Virus record (IMG/VR): IMGVR_UViG_3300043773_000921
Coordinates: 1 to 64,000 of that record
Direction: 5' to 3' (one strand)
Length of the DNA stretch: 64,000 bases
Source: a virus
Every line of letters begins with the position of its first letter. The first letter of the stretch is position 1. The notes under the pieces are model-generated. The model was given only the letters and a program-made list of their open reading frames with translations. It did no database searches and was not told the origin of the DNA. Made by a program: the position numbers and the translations under genes. Of the stretch, positions 50,157 to 61,300 are shown piece by piece.

Positions 50157-50573
50157 ATGATAGAAGTACGCAGAAAAACTTACACATTGCTACTTAGTTT
50201 TAATCCTTGTGAAATCTTTGACTACTATGGTGAAAGAGAGATGCACGGTTTGAAATATGACGAATGTGTAATGCACAAAAACAACAAACAGCAGGCATAC
50301 ATTGCAGGCTTTTCTAACTATGTTCCTGTACATTTAACAGAAGCAGAAAAAGATGATTTTGAGTACGAGCATGGTGATGATTTCTTTGTCTTTATTAATC
50401 TTAGCAGATGTAATAGTACAGTTGAAACTGTAAGACTTATCTTTCATGAACTAATGCACAGATCATTTGAACTACATGACTGGGATATTAATAAGGAAGA
50501 AGAGATTATTACTTGGGCAGACGAAGAAACAGAGGAAGTATTCAAGATTGTAAAAGAAAACCTAAAGCTATGA
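50157..50573 (+). CDS. Small HELMH metallopeptidase-like protein
   Basis: The 138-residue protein has a canonical zinc motif HELMH (His97, Glu98, His101) in RLIFHELMHRSFEL, then EEEIITWADEETEE with Glu114-116 as candidate third ligand, typical of short phage 'HExxH' proteins. The N-terminal part is beta-rich. It overlaps the radical SAM gene by four bases (ATGA), so the two are translationally coupled and could work together. Peptidase activity is predicted, not shown; an ImmA/IrrE-like regulator protease is one possibility. Confidence 0.7.
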   Translation: MIEVRRKTYTLLLSFNPCEIFDYYGEREMHGLKYDECVMHKNNKQQAYIAGFSNYVPVHLTEAEKDDFEYEHGDDFFVFINLSRCNSTVETVRLIFHELMHRSFELHDWDINKEEEIITWADEETEEVFKIVKENLKL

Positions 50574-51433
50574 TTACAAAAGTAGTTAGAAAAGCATTAG
50601 ATATAAAACCATCTGGAAGGAGTAGTGATTTCATTACTCCTTCTTTCATTCATGGGTGTTTATATAAGTGCCATTATTGTTACATGCGCCGTAATAAACC
50701 AGAAGGATTGTCTGTGGCTACCAACGTAGATGAAATACTAGATGTAATTAACAAGCATGCTTTATTTACTCCAGTTACAAAGCCTAACCAGACGCATCCA
50801 GTGTACATCACCTACGATATTTCTTGCAACGAAGACTTTGCCTTGCACTTGAAGTATCACGAATGGCAGAAGATATTTGATTTCTTTGTAGAGCATCCTA
50901 TTGCCATGGCTACATTTGCTACAAAGTATGTAAATCAAAAGCTGCTAGAATACAATCCAAATAGAAAGATACGGATTAGGTTTTCTCTAATGCCTCAATC
51001 ACTATCCAACATATTAGAGCCAGACACATCAAGGATTATAGACCGCATTAAGGCTATCAATGATTTTTATGCTGCAGGCTATGACGTTCACATTAACTTT
51101 AGCCCTATACTGGCATTGGCAGAATCAAAAGCTTTATACACAGAGCTGTTTGAACAAGTCAATGACATTGTAGATGATGAAATAAAAAAGCACGTTCTCG
51201 CAGAATGTATCATGCTAACTCATAACGAGAAAATGCATATACATAACTTAGGGAACGCGCCGGCTGACGTGGAAAATCTATTATGGAATCCAGAATGGCA
51301 AGAGAATAAAACTAGTTCTTTTGGGTCTGAGAATATCAGGTATCGTCACGACTTGAAAGCAAAACTTGTCAATCGTTTTGTATCTTTACATGATAGCATC
51401 ATCCCTTGGAACAAAATACGCTACATCTTTTAA
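50570..51433 (+). CDS. splB: Spore-photoproduct-lyase-like radical SAM enzyme
   Basis: ATG at 50570 (287 residues) has an ATGA overlap with the previous gene. Residues 29-38 are GCLYKCHYCY: C30-x3-C34-x2-C37 binds the 4Fe-4S cluster that cleaves S-adenosylmethionine, in the SPL form G-C-x3-C-x-Y-C-Y. At residue 86 is DISCNEDF, matching the conserved Cys (Cys141 in B. subtilis SPL) that returns a hydrogen atom, in an 'E/D-x-x-C-x-x-D' context. SPL repairs the UV lesion spore photoproduct; in a phage of non-spore-formers it may repair UV or other thymine damage. Family call from motifs; substrate unproven. Confidence 0.75.
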   Translation: MITKVVRKALDIKPSGRSSDFITPSFIHGCLYKCHYCYMRRNKPEGLSVATNVDEILDVINKHALFTPVTKPNQTHPVYITYDISCNEDFALHLKYHEWQKIFDFFVEHPIAMATFATKYVNQKLLEYNPNRKIRIRFSLMPQSLSNILEPDTSRIIDRIKAINDFYAAGYDVHINFSPILALAESKALYTELFEQVNDIVDDEIKKHVLAECIMLTHNEKMHIHNLGNAPADVENLLWNPEWQENKTSSFGSENIRYRHDLKAKLVNRFVSLHDSIIPWNKIRYIF

Positions 51434-51439
51434 ACATCA

Positions 51440-52387
51440 CTACAAAGATAGAATCATTTCAATCATACGAGGGTCCGGGTATATATCGTTTTTACCTTGA
51501 AACACATTGCCATGGGTGTATATGCCCGGCACTCTGTTTGCGTAATCGAGTATGTACCCGAATGCCTTTTCTACTCCATACTTTCTGATATGCTCGGCAA
51601 GTCCGGCTTTTACATTCATTCCATATTCATCGCGACAATGCTCTGCTATTATTCTACATTGCTCTATCTGTTTGTCGGAATACTTATGGAAATACCTATG
51701 GAATCTATATGTCCATCCCAAATCATAAACTTGTGATTCAGACACTACATTGCCATAAGCAGTATAGTAAGAGTTTGTTTGTCCTGCTATCCAAGTATGC
51801 TTTCCATTTACTATTGTATAGTACCCACCTTTTGTCAGTCCTCCCATACTACATATCTCTACACCAATAGACTCTCTGTGTAGCGGAGTATTACCTACTG
51901 ACGCATGCCAGGCATATGATCCTTTTGGCATACAACGGACAGTTATCCCATCATGTCCGTTATCTCTCCCACTAATATGAACACCACCAACTACAAACTC
52001 GGTAGCAATAGAGTTTGAATCATTACTCCAAAAATCTACTGTAGCTTTTGGATTATCCCATCCGGCAGTATGATGAAACATCAACCATTTCTTTTGGAAA
52101 GGGCCTGGATAATAGTTTGGAATCCATTTGTCTTTTTCCTGCTTACCTTTTGTTAGCATGTATTCAACAAACTCAGTTTCTTTACCAACACTAGTATCAC
52201 CTGTACCTTGTAATGCTGCCCAAGTAATAGGTCCTACAATACCATCGGCAATAAGACCGTATTGTTTTTGAAATGATATTACTGCATCGTGTGTATCAGC
52301 GCCAAAGAATCCATCTACGGCAATTTCTAGTATTTTTTGAAGCGTTATAACATCTTGTCCTTCGCTTCCTATTTTTATTGTTGTCAT
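51440..52387 (-). CDS. N-acetylmuramoyl-L-alanine amidase endolysin with peptidoglycan-binding domain
   Basis: The 315-residue protein has a PG_binding_1 domain at residues about 4-59 (DVITLQKILEIAVDGFFGAD, GIVGPITWAAL), then an amidase_2 (T7-lysozyme-like) domain beginning near residue 100 with WLMFHHTAGW (zinc ligand His105 or 106), HASVG...HRESIGVEI and a late HGNVFQGKNDIYPDP region with zinc ligands. It cuts the amide between muramic acid and the stem peptide. No signal peptide, so a holin or other export route is needed. It converges with the radical SAM gene, stop to stop, with six bases between them. Confidence 0.9.
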   Translation of the reverse strand: MTTIKIGSEGQDVITLQKILEIAVDGFFGADTHDAVISFQKQYGLIADGIVGPITWAALQGTGDTSVGKETEFVEYMLTKGKQEKDKWIPNYYPGPFQKKWLMFHHTAGWDNPKATVDFWSNDSNSIATEFVVGGVHISGRDNGHDGITVRCMPKGSYAWHASVGNTPLHRESIGVEICSMGGLTKGGYYTIVNGKHTWIAGQTNSYYTAYGNVVSESQVYDLGWTYRFHRYFHKYSDKQIEQCRIIAEHCRDEYGMNVKAGLAEHIRKYGVEKAFGYILDYANRVPGIYTHGNVFQGKNDIYPDPRMIEMILSL

Positions 52388-53538
52388 TATTTTACGCGCA
52401 TTTTAAGAAAGAAATTAGTGTATCTAGGAGTTACTGATGTAGCAATGTTCCATACTGGATCTGGCGATATTTCTCCCCATGAATCAGTAGTTCCTGTTAC
52501 TGTATGTGTGTGAGTCCCAGCATTATTAGTGTTTGTAGTGTTTGGCGTTCCTCCATCTCCATCACTTTCAATAAAACTACCAGTTCCAGGACCTGGATAA
52601 ACATTTACAACGTGATTATGATCTCCACTTGGTAATGTAGTAGCAGAAAAAGTATGAGTATGATCTGGAATATCTAAATCTCCTAATGTTCTTGTTGCTT
52701 GACCGCCATTTAATGTAAAAAGTAATCCACCTTGTGTTTGCTTTGCTCTAAAATAGTTTTCCTGCTGTACTAAATCAGGTATCTTAAAATAGCCAGGTGC
52801 AGCAGCTCCGTAAGTATTTGTAAATAAAGCGTACAATTGTAGATGGTCTGCTATTAAAAGGTCTTGTCCTAATGGTTCTGCCCAGTTAGTTCCCCAATAA
52901 CTAGGCGGAGTAACAGTTAAAATAACATCGCCTAATGCTACTTGTGTATCTTGCGAATTACATAAAGCATCTGCAAGTTCTATTATTTTTACATTTGCAT
53001 TATGTATTGCATTTTCCAATGTTTGCAATTGTACGTTTAATGGCGTTGTTGCTGGATTATTAACTACTATTTCAGACAAATTACATATTCCTACACCATC
53101 TACTATTCTTGTATCGTAATCTTGATGTAGTTCTACGGTTTGTGTTGTTTCAACTGGATCTACTGGAAATTGTACAGTTGCTCTCCAGTCTTCAATACCT
53201 ACACCTGTATCTGTGTTAGTTGCACCGCCTCTTGGTACTTTAGTCCAGGTTATTGATGGGCTATCAAGTATTTTTGGTATCTGTGCTGGTCGAACAAATG
53301 ATGTAAATCCTAATGGAGATACACCGGCCGCATCTACATTAACACCAGTATTTATCTTTGCATCAGTTGTAGTCTTTGCAATACCGGCTCTTGTAAGCTG
53401 TGCGCGGTCTGTTATTTCTTTTATAAATGGTACTGAATCGCACCAGTCAGACATTGTTTGCTCTGTTGGTATGTCTTGAGAGTTAAACCTATCTGCGTTT
53501 CCTGCGTCGAAAAAATAAGTTCTTTGTCGTAATGCCAT
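52387..53538 (-). CDS. Tail collar/short tail fibre protein
   Basis: The 383-residue protein has a Tail_Collar-like C-terminal part with three His-x-His clusters, IPDHTHTFSA, SGDHNHVVNV and GTHTHTVTGT, which bind iron or zinc in T4-gp12-type receptor-binding tips; the end SVTPRYTNFFLKMRVK is the usual ending of such proteins (VTPRYT.ff.KiR). The N-terminal half holds beta and helical linker segments. It lies between amidase and other structural genes, so it is probably the receptor-binding fibre. The start overlaps the amidase by one base. Confidence 0.8.
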   Translation of the reverse strand: MALRQRTYFFDAGNADRFNSQDIPTEQTMSDWCDSVPFIKEITDRAQLTRAGIAKTTTDAKINTGVNVDAAGVSPLGFTSFVRPAQIPKILDSPSITWTKVPRGGATNTDTGVGIEDWRATVQFPVDPVETTQTVELHQDYDTRIVDGVGICNLSEIVVNNPATTPLNVQLQTLENAIHNANVKIIELADALCNSQDTQVALGDVILTVTPPSYWGTNWAEPLGQDLLIADHLQLYALFTNTYGAAAPGYFKIPDLVQQENYFRAKQTQGGLLFTLNGGQATRTLGDLDIPDHTHTFSATTLPSGDHNHVVNVYPGPGTGSFIESDGDGGTPNTTNTNNAGTHTHTVTGTTDSWGEISPDPVWNIATSVTPRYTNFFLKMRVK

Positions 53539-53554
53539 GGCTTTATATTTTTAG

Positions 53555-54022
53555 TTATACGAAATCAGTTCCATAAGGTTTATCAATTTGAAATAGTCTA
53601 TTGTCGCAAGGTGGATTACCACTTTCAATGTGCATGTAATCAATACCATCTGGCTTACCTTCCAATGGCAGTACACCAAACTTTCTTAGTATTGTTCTGA
53701 TGTCTATGCCTTGGCAATGAAAGTGCTTTACTATGCAGTCTACAAACTTTTCATCTACAAAGTTACCCGGGTATTTCCACTCAGGGCAATTGTTTTCATC
53801 GTATGTAAGGTTATATGTGTTATGCTCCATTGCTTTCCACTCTAACATAGCAAGAAACAAATATAGCACTCCCATATCTTGAAGCATTAGCATCTGTTTG
53901 CCATTACTGGTTATGCCCCATTTACCAAGTTCGTAGTAGGAACATGCCCAGTTTTGTGTTACTTTGTTGGCAATCTCATATACATTGCCTACTCGTCTAT
54001 CGAAGTCTGTTATTACTTGCAT
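53555..54022 (-). CDS. Small structural protein of the tail-fibre block
   Basis: The 155-residue protein starts MQVITDFDRRVGNVYEIANK and is Trp/Cys-bearing (NWACSYYELGKWG; CIVKHFHCQGI). Position between two structural genes suggests a tail or adaptor component. No signal peptide or membrane segment. It overlaps the upstream gene by ten bases. Confidence 0.6.
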   Translation of the reverse strand: MQVITDFDRRVGNVYEIANKVTQNWACSYYELGKWGITSNGKQMLMLQDMGVLYLFLAMLEWKAMEHNTYNLTYDENNCPEWKYPGNFVDEKFVDCIVKHFHCQGIDIRTILRKFGVLPLEGKPDGIDYMHIESGNPPCDNRLFQIDKPYGTDFV

Positions 54023-55299
54023 CCGCAGGGAGTTGATGGGTTAGAAGGAGAAGGTGCATAGCTATATCCGTTACATGGTTGGCAGTCGCCGCAGTTATCC
54101 GGGCATCCACATCCGCAGTCAAAGCCACAGTTTTTAACATAGTCGCGCATCTTTTTGTAAAGCTCTAATATGTTATTGACATTGCATAGTCTTTGGTCCG
54201 ATATATCCCAGTTTCCAAGATACCAAAGTCTGTCTGTTGTTACTAATGGCATTAGCGCGTGAAAGAACATAGTGCTTAGTTCTACTGCCTTGCGCCTTGC
54301 TTCTTCGTAAGATTCTCCAGCGGCCGTACATTTGTCAGCGCATGGGTCTTGGCATAGCCAACGATTCATTAACCGAGATAGGCAAGCATACAAATCACAG
54401 AACTCGTAAATGTAATCGCATTGTGTTTCGCCCGGGCCTAACTCTACAGCAGTAAGTTCTATGTCGTCACAAACTATTTCAGGGCTTGGATTTGTTATAT
54501 AAATCTTTAAAGACAAAATATCTGCTACTGAATAACCATTATTTCCTAAAAATGTGTTAATAGTTGTTTCTGCCTCAGTTGTTCCTTGTACGGTTGACAT
54601 ATTCCATACAGTATTTACAGGTACTACTTCAAAACCATCTATTATAAGTGATGATACGTATTGCTTGTTTTCGTCAAATACATATTCATAAGCGCAATAC
54701 AAATTTGCATCAGATGTATTTTCAAGTTGACCTGGAGGATAGCTTTCATTTACAGATGCTAAGTAAACATCATTTGCTTGAACTACAAGTTGATATGCAT
54801 TATTATTAGCTGGAACATTTGGTAAAGAACTACCAGGAGCAAGCATTGTAACTGTTCCACCACCATTTGCCGTAACATATCCTTGCAAATCATCAACAAA
54901 ATCTTGATAGGATGCAGGCACAGAATTAAATAAACCTGGAGTAGGAATAAATACAGTATAACTTGTATCATAAAATCTTACTGAAACTAGATTTAATCCA
55001 GGTGTTGATGAAGTTAAAAATCCTATAACAGACAACCTACCATTTGTTGTTTCTAGTTCTTCTGGATTAAGTGGTAAATCAAATGCATAGGCACATAACT
55101 TAAACACACCATCGCCAGGCAAAATTATAGTGTTTATCCCATCAGGAGCAAGATTAAATGTTTCTGTATACGTACCAGTTTCATCTGTTATGACTACGTT
55201 GGCATTATAAACACTTGATATGTTTGATATGGTATACTGGTTACATTCCGTCTTGTCCCAGCGTATAGCATAGTTTTCGTTTGAGATTAAAGTTGGCAT
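54013..55299 (-). CDS. Structural protein with Cys-rich C-terminal tail
   Basis: The 428-residue protein starts MPTLISNENYAIRWDKTECN, is beta-rich in the first 270 residues (fibre-like, FNLAPDGINTIILPGDGVFK) and then has a helical region with CQDPCADKC, ending in about 40 residues with a dozen Cys (CGFDCGCGCPDNCGDCQPC ... CGCK). The cysteines could fold around metal. Similar clusters occur in other structural proteins of the window. Likely a fibre or baseplate part; no family recognised. Confidence 0.6.
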   Translation of the reverse strand: MPTLISNENYAIRWDKTECNQYTISNISSVYNANVVITDETGTYTETFNLAPDGINTIILPGDGVFKLCAYAFDLPLNPEELETTNGRLSVIGFLTSSTPGLNLVSVRFYDTSYTVFIPTPGLFNSVPASYQDFVDDLQGYVTANGGGTVTMLAPGSSLPNVPANNNAYQLVVQANDVYLASVNESYPPGQLENTSDANLYCAYEYVFDENKQYVSSLIIDGFEVVPVNTVWNMSTVQGTTEAETTINTFLGNNGYSVADILSLKIYITNPSPEIVCDDIELTAVELGPGETQCDYIYEFCDLYACLSRLMNRWLCQDPCADKCTAAGESYEEARRKAVELSTMFFHALMPLVTTDRLWYLGNWDISDQRLCNVNNILELYKKMRDYVKNCGFDCGCGCPDNCGDCQPCNGYSYAPSPSNPSTPCGCK

Positions 55300-55302
55300 A
55301 TT

Positions 55303-58300
55303 TTATTTTTTAGTTGATTCACCGATATAATTTAACATGTAATCGTAAGTGTCATGTACATCCCTATAACCACCACCAAGAGGCATATTCTTACTTAAAT
55401 CGTAGAAATATTCATCAAGTTCATTAGTAATGCCTTCGATATCTTGCTGTTGATATAATGTCCAAGGCAACATCAATGTAGAAACAAATGTTTGAGCTAC
55501 ATTATCAGCTTGCATAATATGAGTTGATGGCATATTGCCTATGTCTTGGAACATTCTATATGGAGATACATAAGACAACTGTTCTTCAACACCTTTTAAA
55601 AGTATGTTTTTGGCAAACATTTCAGTCATAGACAAATCACCTTTTAATGGCATATCATATTTTGTATCATACAACATAGATAGTAATCTTTCAGAAATCC
55701 AAGGCTCATCAATATCTACTCTTTTACGTTTACCTGTTTTAGGGTCTTTTTCATAACGGTATTTTTTAACTTTCTTTCTATCTTCATCATATAACATTGA
55801 ATCTGCAAGAAGATAAACACCGGCCATGATACCAGTAAACGTAGCCATTGCTATAAGATTACGCTTTTGAAAACTAGACATGTTTTTATAATCATCAAAT
55901 GTACCTGTTTTTACAAAATTTCTCAAACCTTTAGCACAATATATTAATGTGTTGATCATACCCTCTGTAAGTTCCGGTGCCCAAACAGGTTCTTTTTTAC
56001 CATCAATTTCAATTACTTTAAAATCACCAAGATGTACTGTTTGGCTAGGGTTTTTCCACCATGCTTGTGCTACATTGTACATGTAACTTCTCATTGATGA
56101 AGCAGCGCGAACAAATGAATAACTTGATGCTAAGTTTTTGTATTTAGGATCAGTTAACTCACCAACAAATCTTTGCACTTGCAATTTTACATGGTTCTCT
56201 TGTCTTTGAGTGTATGCGTGTGTCATTTTGCCATTATCAAGAACATGATATCCTTCTTTGTATTGTTGTTCAATAATAGCATTTTTGATGTACTCACCAT
56301 CTTCACCAACAAATCTTTTGTCTTTGGTTTCATCGTAGTTTCCTTCATCGTCGTGTGCATCATAAGTACCATCATTAATCATTTGAGCGATACCGCCAAT
56401 AAGTTGATTGTAATAATCACCAAACCAGTTAAGAATCATTTGAGCATCTGGCTCAGTAGCATTTGCTTTACTTATTACATGTTGAAAGTGATTGATTAAA
56501 TCTTTTTCGCTCATGTTTACAAACTGATACTTTTCATTTAATGCTCGTATTTTTTCACCATTAGAAAACATTTGCTCTACAGCGCGAGTAACATTAGCAA
56601 TATTAAAATTCTTGCCTGAAATCTGATTTATTAAAGCATTGATTAAAAGTTTAGATGTTGTAGCTACTACGTTTTTCATTGCAACACCAGGCTTAACAGC
56701 AAGGTGTGCCATATTTATAAATCTGTTACTAGCATCTAACATATAGTCAATATTTACAGATATGTTGCCAAGCATTACTTTAGGCATTTCTGGAAGATTA
56801 CCATAAATCTGTCTGTTAATATAATTTTCTACATGTTCTCTTGCATCTTTAGTATTTACACCACGCATTGCTTCTTCACCTCTAAGCATATCCATTGCAA
56901 TATTTGCAGATGCTACTGCTCTTTGCATGTACTTTGTGCGCTTAGATGCCATCATGGTATAGTTACCTATATTCTGAAGGTTATATGACAATGAGTTTTG
57001 TAGTTCAGGAGCGATTACTTCAAGAGATCTATCTTGATTTCTAACCTTTAGATCTAGTCCAAGAAGTTTCATTCTAAATGAACCGCCGTATAGTTCTGCA
57101 TTTTGGAACTGATTCCAGAATGGCGACATAAGTTTTCTGAATGATTCTTTTTGGTACTCCGCATCTTCTGTTTGTGTAAACTCTTCATACAATGCACCTC
57201 CAATAAATCTACCAGCATTTTTCATGTACATATTTAATGCATCCATCAATTTGCCTTCACTTAAAGCAGAACCTGTAGAACGTATAAATACAGGCATCAT
57301 ACCTCTTTTGTATCGTCTTGCTACTTCATTTTCTGCTGCTGCTCTAAGCTCTACCTCGGTCATATTTGCGCGCTGTGATATGTTTTTGCGTTCAACGGTC
57401 ATTACGTACTGAACAAACTCTTCATACATGCTATCGGCTAACCATTTACCAAACTCTAATTGCTCTGTAGTTATTTCTCTATTAGCTAATGCTCTTGCAG
57501 TTTCAGCATCATTTATATCACAATGTATTTCGTGAGTTGATATTGGAACTTCTTTACCATTTTGATCATAACCAGTTGCTTTTTTAAATAATGGTTTAAA
57601 TAAATCATGTGATTTGTCAAGACCATAACTTAAAATATTACCAGAAAGTGTGTTTAATGTTTTTGTTCTTTTGTTCAACTCTTTGTTAAACGGCACCATT
57701 TCATCAACACCTTTTCTAGAAGCAAGATCAACTTGGTCAAATAACCATGTTCTTATTTGTCCTGTCCAGCGATCGGCAGTCTGTATTAGCTTTTCATCAA
57801 ATGAAAGTTCGTTAAATCTTTGAGTATTAATCTCATTGTACCCAGTTAACTCTCTATACGTTTGTAGTAAAAACTGATATTCTTCGTTGGCAGCCTTTGC
57901 TACATCGCTATCTAGTTCTTCGGCTAAATGCATTATTCTACCAAATACAGCTTTTTGAATATCTTGGTAAAATGAGTTATCACCATTTTCAAATACTTTA
58001 ATACCTTGATCTATTGTGTTTTGTACACTTTTTTTATAGTTATCATTAGGCTTTAAAGTAGATATTAGCGTTCTAAAATAGTTGAGCAGTCTAGTTCCAA
58101 CAGGTACTTTGTATAAGTTCATGTTGTACAAAGTTTTATCGGATACAATATCTCTTATATCCACTTCTAGATTATCACGCAATTGCGGAACATTGTCAAC
58201 AAGCAACTCAATCTGTCTTACAGTGTCATCCACATCACGACTTCTTACAGATATGTTACTACCATTTACATGCATAGCACCTACTTTTCTAATGACTGTA

Positions 58301-61300
58301 CCAGGACTAGATTTTTTAATAGCCATAGCAATTATAGCTGTTTTAACTGCTTCAATATGGCCGTTATCATTAGATAAAGTTACGTTTTGTAATTTTTTAG
58401 CACGTTTCTTTTCTTTATTAGTCAAGTTTTCTCCAATAAATGCTGCAGCAATATTGTTTTTTTCCACACCATGATTACTAAGGTACTCTGGAGAAACATT
58501 TAATATTGATATTTCTTGTGCCGGCTTTCCAATGTTATGAACAATTACAATTGTGTTATCAAGCTTTACTCCATTTGGCAACTTTAATCCAAGTGTTTGT
58601 TCTGCTTCACTTAGCATCATTGCTTTGTCAAGATTTGGATTGTAGCCAAGTTTATTCATCATTTTTATTACGTTCTGAGTAAGTTGCTCTTTCTGTACTT
58701 CTGTAGCATTAGGCAAATCATAACGCTTATTCCAAGATGCAAATAAAGATTGTTTTGCTGCAGCTAATGGTTCAAGATCTTTAAGTTCGTCTAAGAACTG
58801 AATGATGTTTTTTTCAATACCACCATAGAACGCCATTTCATTTTCAACTATTTGAGCAATAAACTTTTCTTTACGTTTTTGATCGTAATTACCATTAGGG
58901 TCATAGAAATCTTTGTTTCTCATGGTCAAGTCATAAGTACCTGACAATCCAGAAAATGTATTACCTTGAATAGAATCCATTATTTGTCTTCTAGCCTTGT
59001 CATCCTTTGTATTGTGCGACTTTCGCTGAAATAACGTATCTATATTTGTTAAGTTTATATTCTTAACCGATGAAGCAGATGATGCCCTCATTGTATATGG
59101 CAAGAACCTGGCAATATTAAATGCTTCTTTGTTTCTGACTACAAACTCCTTGCCTTTTAGCATATCATTTAAGATAGCATCAGATATAGAGTTAAGGTCA
59201 GCAGTTTTAAAATCAACATTGTCAATACTTGATTCTGCATTTACATCACCAATTAACGCTTCTTTAAATATAGAACCAGCCTCAGCAAAAAACATTTCCC
59301 AGTTTGCTCTTTCTTCTGGTGACATTTCGTGCGCCAATCTTGCGTAATACCTAAACTGAATGTATGTTGGTATTGCTTCAAGTATCATTGCTTCTTCTGT
59401 ATCAAGATCATCCTTGTACATTTTTCTAACATAGTCCATTACACTAGATTGAGAAACCTGTTGTGCTATTGCGTTAAATAGTTCAGGTTTTTCTATCTGC
59501 ATTGCCAATGTTAATGGATGCGCAAACTCGTGAATAGCGACACCTCTATCAGCTTTATCTACATTTATGTAAACAATACCATCCTGGTAGAAAGATACGC
59601 TGTCATGTTCAGATCTTTGTATTTGACGGGCTTCTTCGTCATTAACATATCTATACTCAACATTTGGCATAATGCCGGCTATTGTTCTAACAAAACCATC
59701 AAGTGCAAACCTTGTGTTGTTTTTCTGCATGATGTTTTCTAGACTAACAACAGCTCTTTGTGCATTGAATATGTTTCTATTGTCTGTAAGCTTATGGTTA
59801 ATAACATAGTTTACATTGTTTTCTGATGTAACATTAATGACAATACCAACTATACCATCAGGAAAATGTATCATATCGCCAACTTCATATGGTGTTTCTT
59901 GATACCTTTGCAATGTTTCTACAGTTGATTTTATAGAGCCAAAAAGTTCAGTTATTTTTCCTTCTGCAATACTCTTATTGATGTTGTGATATTTAGTAGA
60001 ATGTCTTTTACTTATATCTTCATCAATATTCCTATCAACATGTTTGTAATATGTTTTAAATGCAACTTCTTTTAATAAATCTATATTGCTTGTAGATACA
60101 GTCGATAATGAGTTTATTCTATTTTTCATATTAGCTGTAGACATTCCTATAGAATCAGCTATAAGAATATTAGCAAGCAATGTATTAAGTTGATCGTTCT
60201 TTAAACTTGTATCTTGAAATATTTCTTTTGCTGCTTCGTAGAACAAGTCTTTTGTTCCTACTCCGTTTGGACCTTTCATGTTTACAGCAACAACATAACC
60301 AGAATCTCTAGCATTTTCTCTAGTAAAGTAATTGCCAAAAGTACCAAGTAAGTTTACTAACGGAGCATCTTCGTTTGATTGAACTCCATACGTATCGCTA
60401 AATATTTCTATTGATGGTATAGATTCTATTGCTCTAAGATTTTCTATAGTAAAAGGTTTGCCTTCAGCTTTAAGCATATTTAATGCAGCGTGCAATGTAT
60501 ACGATGGAGCTATATCGCTATAGTAGTATTCATCTTTTAGCATTTTACCATCTAAAGACTGCAATACAGCATCAGCATTTGGACCATGTTTCTGTAAAAT
60601 AGAGTTAACAGTAAGGTTGAAAACATTGTTTCTAATCATGTTTTCCATATCCATTGCAGTTTCTTTATCTTGCAATGCAGGAATACCTTTTTTGTTATAA
60701 ACATTGTTTAAATCCCTTGACATTACATCATTAACTATCTGCAATACATCTTGTGGAGTAAGTTCTACGCCTTCTTGTGTCTGCCTTTTAATAGCTTTTT
60801 GTATGTCATTTTCTAAATGTCCATGCAATATATTTTTGATGTAAGCATGTGGCCTTAAATTTAATGCAAATGACATTGGTATATTTAAGTTTCTTAGTAT
60901 TGTCGGAGTGTAACTAAGTGATATCGTAATAGGATTACCCATTGCATCTGTATCGTTATACATATTGATAACAGAATCAAATGGAACTACATTAGACAAT
61001 GATGTTCTAGTTGCAGAACCCTGAGTAAGTGCAACGCCATTTATACCATTGGTAGTAGCAAGAGCATAAGTTCTTATTGTTGTGCCTACTTTAGATTTTT
61101 GCGTTTGTATTGTTTTCTTATAATGCTTTGCTACGCCATACCAGGCTGATGGGGCCTGTGAAAACTCTTTACCATCTTTGTAAATGCGTTTTTCATTTTT
61201 AAGCAAATCAAGACTTGTGTTAGACAAAATCATGTCTGAAATGTTATTCAAATCCTGACTTATTTCTTTAGTAGGCAATACTTCTTTTAAAAACTTAGAG

